Below the pieces are notes generated by a model. That model ran no database searches. It saw only the letters and a program-made list of their open reading frames with translations, and was not told the origin of the DNA. A stretch of DNA of 16,747 bases from Chloroflexota bacterium (GTDB taxonomy: Bacteria > Chloroflexota > UBA6077 > JACQUR01): contig JACQUR010000121.1 in assembly GCA_016210245.1 (NCBI GenBank), positions 1 to 16,747 on the forward strand. Reading direction: 5' to 3'. The translations under genes were made by a program, and so were the position numbers. Shown one piece after another: positions 12,413 through 16,747 of this stretch (position 1 is its first letter; the number at the start of each line of letters is the position of its first letter).

Positions 12413-13549
12413 ATGGCGAAGCGACGAGGACACGGCGAGGGCTCGATTCACCAGCGCGAGGATGGCCGATGGGTGGCTGTCGTCGATCAGGGCTACAAGG
12501 ACGGCAAGCGCCAGCGGAAGTACCTCTACGCCGAGACGCGCAAGGAGGTGGCGGAGAAGCTCACGGCGGCGCTCAGGGACCACCAGCAGGGGCTGCCGCT
12601 GCCCTCAGAGAGGCTGACGGTTGGCCAGTACCTCCAGGATTGGCTGACCACGCAGCAGCAGCAACTCCGCCCGGCCAGCATGCTGCGCTATCAGAGCATC
12701 CTCACCCACCACGTGCTGCCGTCGCCCCTGGCCCGGGCCAAGCTGGCGCAGCTCCAGCCGCACCAGGTGGCGGCCTTCCTGGCGAGCCTCGCGCTGGCCC
12801 CCGCCACGGTCCGGGTGGTGCGCTCGGTCCTGGTGGCCGCGCTCCAGGACGCCATGCGCCAGGGGATGGTGGCGCGGAACGTGGCCGCGCTCACGGAAGG
12901 GCCCCGGCTGGAGCGTGCTCCGGTCAGCGCCCTGACGCTGGACGAAGTGCAGCGCGTGCTGGCCGCGGCGCAGCAGGGCCCGGACTGGGTGCGGCCGCTG
13001 CTGCTGGCGGCGCTCGCTACCGGCGGCCGCCTGGGCGAGCTGGCGGGACTAAGCTGGCCCGACCTCGACCTTGCGACCGGGCTGCTGGGCATCACCCGCC
13101 AGCGCACCCCCACCGGGGTGCTGGCGCCTCCCAAGTCGCGCGCCCGCACCGTGGAGCTGGCGCCGGTGGCGCTGGAGACGCTGCGCGACTATCGCCGCCA
13201 CCAGATGGCCGAGCATCTGCGGGTCGGCATCCCGTGGGACGCGAGCGGGCCGATCTTCGAGCGCGTCCCCGGCCGGCCGCTCATTCATGCCACCGTGGAG
13301 TACCAGTGGCAGCGTACCCTGGACCGGGCCGGGCTCAGCCGGCGGCCCTTCCACCATCTGCGCCACGCGAGCGCGTCCTGGCTGCTCCTGGCTGGGCTCG
13401 ACATCAAGCTGGTGCAGCATCTGCTCGGCCACAGCGACATCGGCACCACAGCCGACACCTACGCCCACCTCATGCCGCAGTTGTTGCGCGAAGCGGCCAC
13501 GCGGGTTGACGCGCTCCTGCGCGGCGCGATGGGCGGCGCCGCCCGTTAG
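12413..13549 (+). CDS. int: Tyrosine recombinase / integrase
   Basis: A 378-aa phage-type integrase. Residues 1-60 form the arm-binding domain (GEGSIHQREDGRWVAVVDQG), 65-155 the SAM-like core-binding domain, and 175-365 the catalytic domain. Catalytic residues are all present: R206 (GGRLGEL), K241 (PPKSRARTV), H314 and R317 in HHLRH, H340 (LLGHSDIGTT) and the nucleophile Y350 (TYAHL). ATG 12413 has AGAGGAG 9-10 bases upstream; an ATG at 12257 would add about 52 residues without family resemblance. The stop codon overlaps the first right arm-type site and lies 96 bases from attR, the usual place for the integrase of such an element. It inserts the element in the ferredoxin gene and, with an Xis, removes it. 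Confidence 0.95.
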   Translation: MAKRRGHGEGSIHQREDGRWVAVVDQGYKDGKRQRKYLYAETRKEVAEKLTAALRDHQQGLPLPSERLTVGQYLQDWLTTQQQQLRPASMLRYQSILTHHVLPSPLARAKLAQLQPHQVAAFLASLALAPATVRVVRSVLVAALQDAMRQGMVARNVAALTEGPRLERAPVSALTLDEVQRVLAAAQQGPDWVRPLLLAALATGGRLGELAGLSWPDLDLATGLLGITRQRTPTGVLAPPKSRARTVELAPVALETLRDYRRHQMAEHLRVGIPWDASGPIFERVPGRPLIHATVEYQWQRTLDRAGLSRRPFHHLRHASASWLLLAGLDIKLVQHLLGHSDIGTTADTYAHLMPQLLREAATRVDALLRGAMGGAAR

Positions 13550-13568
13550 GCTGTCAGTTTGGCTGTCA
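13546..13568. promoter_or_regulatory. Right integrase arm-type sites
   Basis: Two tandem copies of TTTGGCTGTCA, the first with one change (13546-13556) and the second exact (13558-13568), have the same 12-base period as the pair at 2603-2625. A 21-base stretch, 13549-13569, is identical to 2606-2626. The first copy overlaps the integrase stop codon. Confidence 0.7.
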
Positions 13569-13592
13569 ACCCCGGCAGGGGTGCCGCCCGGA

Positions 13593-13639
13593 CCACAAGA
13601 TGTTGGGGTTTTGAAGTGGCAAACCCCAACATCTTGTGG
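13593..13639. terminator. 19-bp perfect stem-loop beside attR
   Basis: Positions 13593-13611 are exactly complementary to 13621-13639 across a 9-base loop. It lies between the convergent integrase and ferredoxin genes, 5 bases inside attR, and so belongs to the element. It probably stops transcription from both sides, giving the regenerated ferredoxin gene a new 3' end. T-runs are weak on either strand, so factor-independent termination is not certain. Confidence 0.65.
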
Positions 13640-13644
13640 CTTTG

Positions 13645-13672
13645 GCCTACTTCTTGAAGAAGTCCGCGTTCT
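13645..13672. repeat. attR: attR, within the ferredoxin 3' end
   Basis: This is the 28-base copy of attL. Read on the minus strand it covers the last lysine-asparagine-alanine-aspartate-FFKK codons, the stop and two further bases. Insertion therefore leaves the protein unchanged. The CTTCTTGAAGAAG palindrome is at 13650-13662. Confidence 0.92.
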
Positions 13673-13883
13673 TGGCGACGAACGACTGCCACTCGGGCGG
13701 CACGGCGCTGTCGTGGAAGATCGCGTTGACCGGGCACTCCGGCTCGCACGCCCCGCACTCGATGCACTCATCCGGGTTGATGTAGTACATGTCCTCGCCT
13801 TCGTAGATGCATGAGACGGGGCACACGTCCACACACGCGGCGTTCTTGGTGCCGACGCAGGGCTCGGTAATAACGTAGGTCAC
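13647..13883 (-). CDS. fdxA: 7Fe (3Fe-4S/4Fe-4S) ferredoxin, integration target
   Basis: A 78-aa bacterial seven-iron ferredoxin, a soluble low-potential electron carrier. The first cluster motif is C9, C17, C21 and C25 (PCVGTKNAACVDVCPVSC), where the x7 spacing marks the 3Fe-4S type. The second is C40, C43, C46, C50 (CIECGACEPECP) for 4Fe-4S. The C-terminal part (WQSFVAKNADFFKK) is the region used as attachment site. GTG 13883 is chosen for GAGGAGGAG about 8 bases upstream and because the protein then begins TYVITEPC as in the family; the 15 extra codons of the longer frame are not family-like. The gene is complete because the element restores its end, so host function should be kept, but its original 3' untranslated region has been replaced. 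Confidence 0.93.
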   Translation of the reverse strand: MTYVITEPCVGTKNAACVDVCPVSCIYEGEDMYYINPDECIECGACEPECPVNAIFHDSAVPPEWQSFVAKNADFFKK

Positions 13884-14182
13884 GCGGGTTCTCCTCCTCT
13901 GGTGTTGTCGGGAGCGCTCAGCCGTCAACCGTCAGCGGCCAGGAGGCAGGAAGCTGACGGCTGACTACTGACGGCTGGCGGCTGAGTGCCCCCGTCTGTT
14001 CAGCCGTAGTATGGCGCGCCAGATCCGACCTGTCTGCGACTTTTATCACAAAGAAGGGCGCTCAGTTGTCTCCCAGAGCGCAGCGCCTCGGCCGGGTGGC
14101 AGGCGCAACGGGCACCCGGTATGGTTCTTGCCTCCCTCGCGGGCACAATTGCACCTCGGGTGTTGCCCCTGGAGGGATGGAG
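13884..14182. repeat. Intergenic GACGGCTGA repeats and ferredoxin upstream region
   Basis: This 300-base gap between divergent genes holds TCAGCCGTCA (13918-13927) pairing with TGACGGCTGA (13955-13964), plus two further degenerate GACGGCTG copies up to 13986. No gene is supported, and no clear promoter was identified, although promoters for the ferredoxin and for the rightward membrane protein must lie here. Confidence 0.55.
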
Positions 14183-14773
14183 ATGCCGTATTTCGAAAGA
14201 CGCGGGCTCGGCGACGACCTCGTTAGCCCCGGGCTGATCGGCGGGTTGATGGTCGTGCTCGCGCTGCTGCTGGGGGCCCTCATCGCCACCAGCCTGGGGG
14301 TGGATGTGCTGAACGCCCGTGGTGCGGTGGAACGGCTCGGGCTGGGCGACCTGGTGCGCGGGCAGATGAGTGCTGACCCGCAGGCAACCGCCGCGGCCAC
14401 CGCGGTCCCGGCGACTCCAGAGGTCGCATCCGCGGCACGAGCCAGGCTTGCCCCAACCGCCGCTTCCGCCGCTGGCAGCCCGTTGGCGCCGTTCTGCACC
14501 TCCGGCCAGCGCCCCAGCTTCGTGCTGGGCTTCGGCGAGCTGAAGCAGCGCCTGGGCGCGCAGATGGGCGAGCCGCTCGAGTGCGAGCACGCCAACGCCG
14601 AGAATGGCGACGCCCTGCAGCAGACCACCAGCGGGCTCGCCTACTACCGCCAGCGCACCAACACGGCCATGTTCACCGATGGCTGGCGCCACTGGGCGCT
14701 CACCCCTGAAGGGCTGGCCACGTGGGAAGGGGACGCCACCGATCCTCCGCCAGGGGCGGTCGCGGGCAGCTAG
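14183..14773 (+). CDS. Membrane-anchored conserved protein, unknown function
   Basis: The 196-aa protein has one membrane helix near the N-terminus (GLIGGLMVVLALLLGALIAT, about 17-38), an alanine/threonine/proline linker (60-105), and a compact C-terminal domain (108-188) beginning FVLGFGELKQRLGAQMGEPLE and ending WRHWALTPEGLATWEGD. That domain, with its C134-E-H, is of a kind I associate with exported proteins of Chloroflexota, function unknown. ATG 14183 is preferred over 14177 because GGAGGG lies 6 bases upstream of it. The topology suggests the domain is outside the cell. It stops 13 bases before the nitroreductase-like gene, so the two may be cotranscribed. Confidence 0.75.
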   Translation: MPYFERRGLGDDLVSPGLIGGLMVVLALLLGALIATSLGVDVLNARGAVERLGLGDLVRGQMSADPQATAAATAVPATPEVASAARARLAPTAASAAGSPLAPFCTSGQRPSFVLGFGELKQRLGAQMGEPLECEHANAENGDALQQTTSGLAYYRQRTNTAMFTDGWRHWALTPEGLATWEGDATDPPPGAVAGS

Positions 14774-14786
14774 CGCAGCGAGTACC

Positions 14787-15473
14787 ATGCCAGACAACAC
14801 TCCTCTCGGTCGTTGCTTGCGCCGGGGCTTCCGGTTCTTCAATCGAGGCGTCATGGTCCCGCTCTTCCGGCTGGGATTGGGCCCGTTGCTGGGCAATCCC
14901 CTCACCGGCTACGTCATGGTCTTGAAGACCACCGGCCGGAAGACCGGGCGGGTGCGCTTTGCGCCCGTGAACTACGCCATCCTGGACGGCCAGGTCTACT
15001 GCCTGGCAGGCTGGGGGCAGATCGCCGACTGGTATCGCAACCTGCGGGCGCAGCCCCAGATCGAGCTGCTGCTGCCCGGCGGACCAGTGGCGGTTGTGGC
15101 CGAAGATGTGGCGGACCCGGACGAGCGGCTGCGCGCCACGCGCCAGGTCATGCAGAACGGCGGCTTTGCCGGGTTCCTGCTCGGCTTCAACCCGTTCACC
15201 GCCCCGGACGCGGTGCTGCGCGAGAAGACCGAGGGCTTGCCCGTCGTTCGCCTTCGCCCGATCGGGCTGGGCAGCGGCGCGGGTGACCCTGGCGGCTGGC
15301 TCTGGATGCTCAGCGCCGTGGCGGCCGGCTGGCTGGCCCTTCGGTGGGCACGGAAACCTCTCCCCCGGCTCCTCCCCGACGCGGGGAGGGGAGGACGGAC
15401 CTCTCCCCCGGCCCCTCCCCTACCAGGGGAGGGGAGCCACTCCCCTCCTGGTCGGCTCCCCCTTCCCTGGTAG
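14787..15473 (+). CDS. Deazaflavin (F420)-dependent nitroreductase-like protein
   Basis: A 228-aa member of the Ddn/DUF385 family, which binds F420 or a related flavin in a split beta-barrel. The family hallmark TTGRKTG is at 48-54, followed by RVRFAPVNYAI, DGQVYCLAGWGQIADWYRNL and QPQIELLLPGG (90-99). Residues 170-186 form a hydrophobic segment that may anchor it in the membrane. The last 40 or so residues (PLPRLLPDAGRGG onwards) are encoded by palindromic repeat DNA (15357-15473), so the natural C-terminus has probably been replaced by repeat insertion. The SD is weak, but the frame starts shortly after the upstream stop. The enzymatic core appears complete. Confidence 0.85.
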   Translation: MPDNTPLGRCLRRGFRFFNRGVMVPLFRLGLGPLLGNPLTGYVMVLKTTGRKTGRVRFAPVNYAILDGQVYCLAGWGQIADWYRNLRAQPQIELLLPGGPVAVVAEDVADPDERLRATRQVMQNGGFAGFLLGFNPFTAPDAVLREKTEGLPVVRLRPIGLGSGAGDPGGWLWMLSAVAAGWLALRWARKPLPRLLPDAGRGGRTSPPAPPLPGEGSHSPPGRLPLPW

Positions 15474-15490
15474 GGAAGGGGGCCGGGGGG
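15355..15490. repeat. CCCCTCCCC/GGGGAGGGG palindromic repeats
   Basis: At least two palindromes lie here: a CCCCTCCCCT/AGGGGAGGGG type near 15412-15435 and an exact 11-bp stem CCCCCTTCCCT (15458-15468) with its complement at 15472-15482 around GGT. They overlap the 3' end of the nitroreductase-like gene and separate it from the aminopeptidase remnant. Confidence 0.75.
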
Positions 15491-15505
15491 TTAGGTCCTC
15501 CTCAA

Positions 15506-16672
15506 CACTTCAGCACGTTCGAGCTGCTCCAGGAGGCTCCGGCCGCGTGGCCGGCCCTGCGCTCGCACCGGCTGGCCGTGGGCCTCTACGACGCCACGCC
15601 GGAGGGCCTCCTGCTGCGGCGGCGCGTCGAGCTCGACCTCGCCGGCCCGCGCACACCTGTCCCCGCGCTCATCGGCGAGCAGACGCCGGCTCTGGTGCTC
15701 CCCAACGACGGCGACCTCACCTATACCAAGATCCGCCTCGACCCGCGCTCGCTGGCCACCATCACCGACCGGCTGGCGGAGCTGCGGGACGACCTGGCGC
15801 GCGCGCTGTGTTGGTCGGCGACCTGGGAGGCCGTGCGCGACGCCGCGCTCGCCGCCCGCGACTATCTGCCGCTCGTGCTGCGCAACATCCACGGCGAGAC
15901 CGATATCGGCGTCGTCGAGCAGCTGCTCGGCCAGGCGCGGGCCGCCATCCTCGTCTACGGCGACCCGGCGCACCGCCCCACGGCCCTGGCTACCCTGGCC
16001 GCGGCAGCCCTGGCGGCGCTGCGCCAGGCTGAGCCGGGCAGCGACCGCCAGCTGGCGTGGGCGCGGGCCTTCATCGCCGCCGCCCGTAGCGATGAGCACT
16101 AGGCGACCGTGCGCGGCCTGCTGGACGGCAGCGCGACCTTCGAGGGGCTGGCCGTGGACACCGATCTGCGCTGGCACATCGTCCACGCGCTGGCCGCCGC
16201 CGGGGCCGCCGGGGAGGAGCTCATCGACGCCGAGCTGGCCCGCGACTCCACCGACCAGGGCCAGCGCCACGCCGCGGCCGCCCGCGCCGCCCAGCCGGCG
16301 GTGGAGGCGAAGGCACACGCCTGGGCGGCCATCACGCAGGACACCACCCTCCCCCTGGCCACCCTGCGCGCGATCATGCGCGGGTTCCAGCAGTACAAGC
16401 AGCGCCCGCTCCTGGAGCCGTACGTTGGCCGGTACTTCGATGCGCTGGAGCCCACGTGGCGCGAGCGGGGCATGGAGGTCGGCCTCGCCTTCACCGAGGA
16501 GACGTATCCGCGCACGGTCGTCGACCAGACGCTAGTGCAAGCCACCGAGGCCTACCTGGCCGCCCACGCGCCCGCGCCCCCGATCCGCCGCCTCCTCCTG
16601 GAGGGCCAGGATGAAATCCGGCGCGCCCTCCGGGCACGAGCCAGGGACGCTACCGTCACCAGCGTGGGTTGA
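15506..16672 (+). pseudogene. pepN: Broken C-terminal remnant of M1 aminopeptidase N
   Basis: The translated frame matches the C-terminal helical (ERAP1-like) domain of actinobacterial-type aminopeptidase N: LRSHRLAVGLYD near the start, then PNDGDLTYTKIRLD, ALCWSATWEAVRDAALAARD, and FQQYKQRPLLEPYVGRYFD near the end. The catalytic half with HEXXH and the distal zinc glutamate is missing; upstream is repeat DNA and another gene. A TAG at 16100-16102 interrupts the frame, which continues in the same phase (ATVRGLLDG), where a leucine or glutamine codon is expected. With 5' truncation and a nonsense codon, it should be inactive. GTG 16109 could start a shorter peptide but has no SD. Confidence 0.85.
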
Positions 16673-16716
16673 CGCGGTAGGATCTCTCGCACTGCTTGAG
16701 AAGGAAGGGAGGAACT

Positions 16717-16747
16717 GTGACCGCACAACGTACGGACGGAGCGCAGC
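16717..16747 (+). CDS. Start of a further gene, cut by the window end
   Basis: GTG at 16717 is preceded by AAGGGAGG four bases upstream and begins MTAQRTDGA before the window ends. The good SD and the gap after the aminopeptidase remnant support a real start, but too little is visible to name it. Confidence 0.5.
   Translation, partial: MTAQRTDGAQ

Larger units (their letters stand above)
2476..13672. mobile_element. Integrative element inserted in the ferredoxin gene 3' end
   Basis: The element is bounded by a perfect 28-bp direct repeat (2476-2503 and 13645-13672). It carries a tyrosine integrase next to the right end, an Xis/AlpA-like HTH gene, an XRE repressor, a Prim-Pol/DUF3987 replicase, a second replication protein, iteron-like repeats, and arm-type repeats inside both ends. 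The right repeat is the 3' end of a complete ferredoxin gene; the left repeat is an orphan copy joined to chromosomal DNA. The dispersed palindromes common in both flanks were not seen inside, which supports recent arrival. No relaxase, secretion, capsid, portal or terminase gene is recognisable, so it looks like an integrative plasmid or satellite-like island that moves with outside help or only by integration and excision. Confidence 0.9.

Noticed and set aside
12469..13509. A 346-codon plus-strand ORF overlapping the integrase in another frame
   Set aside because: Its composition is glycine/alanine/arginine/proline-rich, typical of an out-of-frame read of GC-rich coding DNA; the integrase frame has every catalytic residue.
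13645..13672. A tRNA 3' end as attachment site
   Set aside because: The repeat translates in frame as the ferredoxin C-terminus and does not form a T-arm or acceptor stem.
16109..16672. Independent 187-aa gene from GTG 16109
   Set aside because: It continues the aminopeptidase N frame in phase straight after a TAG and has no SD, so it is better read as part of one pseudogene.

Overview
The window is GC-rich DNA that most resembles a chromosome of the phylum Chloroflexota (a Thermomicrobia-like lineage). That placement is an inference. It rests on high GC, many GTG starts with good Shine-Dalgarno (SD) sites, lipoprotein and membrane-protein styles I associate with that group, and intergenic regions full of palindromic repeats. 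No rRNA or tRNA gene is visible.

Layout. Positions 1-2475 are chromosomal: a repeat-rich start, a small GIY-YIG nuclease (248-571), a 440-base field of palindromic and tandem repeats, and an M20-family metallopeptidase (1013-2311). Positions 2476-13672 form one integrated mobile element of about 11.2 kb. It is bounded by a perfect 28-bp direct repeat (2476-2503 and 13645-13672). The right copy is the last codons of a 7Fe ferredoxin gene (13647-13883, minus strand), so the element entered the 3' end of that gene and regenerated its reading frame. Positions 13673-16747 are chromosome again: the ferredoxin, a membrane-anchored protein, a deazaflavin-dependent nitroreductase-like protein, a broken C-terminal remnant of an M1 aminopeptidase N, and the first codons of another gene.

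Inside the element, from left to right: integrase arm-type repeats, a terminator, and a leftward cluster of five small genes (three zinc-ribbon or cysteine-rich proteins, one OB-like protein, and one SWIM zinc-finger protein with an SSB-like C-terminal tip). These are read from a strong promoter at 4449-4478. Divergent to it is a small XRE repressor, and the two share a symmetrical four-site operator. Next is a membrane cargo island: a 39-aa membrane microprotein, an opposite-strand lipoprotein with an internally duplicated domain, and a 29-aa membrane microprotein. A leftward replication module follows: Xis/AlpA-like HTH, zinc-ribbon protein, Prim-Pol/DUF3987 replicase, iteron-like repeats, and a winged-helix replication protein. 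Last come a rightward zinc-finger protein of unknown function and the tyrosine integrase beside the right attachment site.

I see no relaxase, type IV secretion, capsid, terminase or portal gene. The element is therefore best read as a self-replicating integrative plasmid or satellite-like island. The parts that look least described are the ferredoxin-gene integration site, the membrane cargo island, the OB-like/SWIM pair and the symmetric control region.
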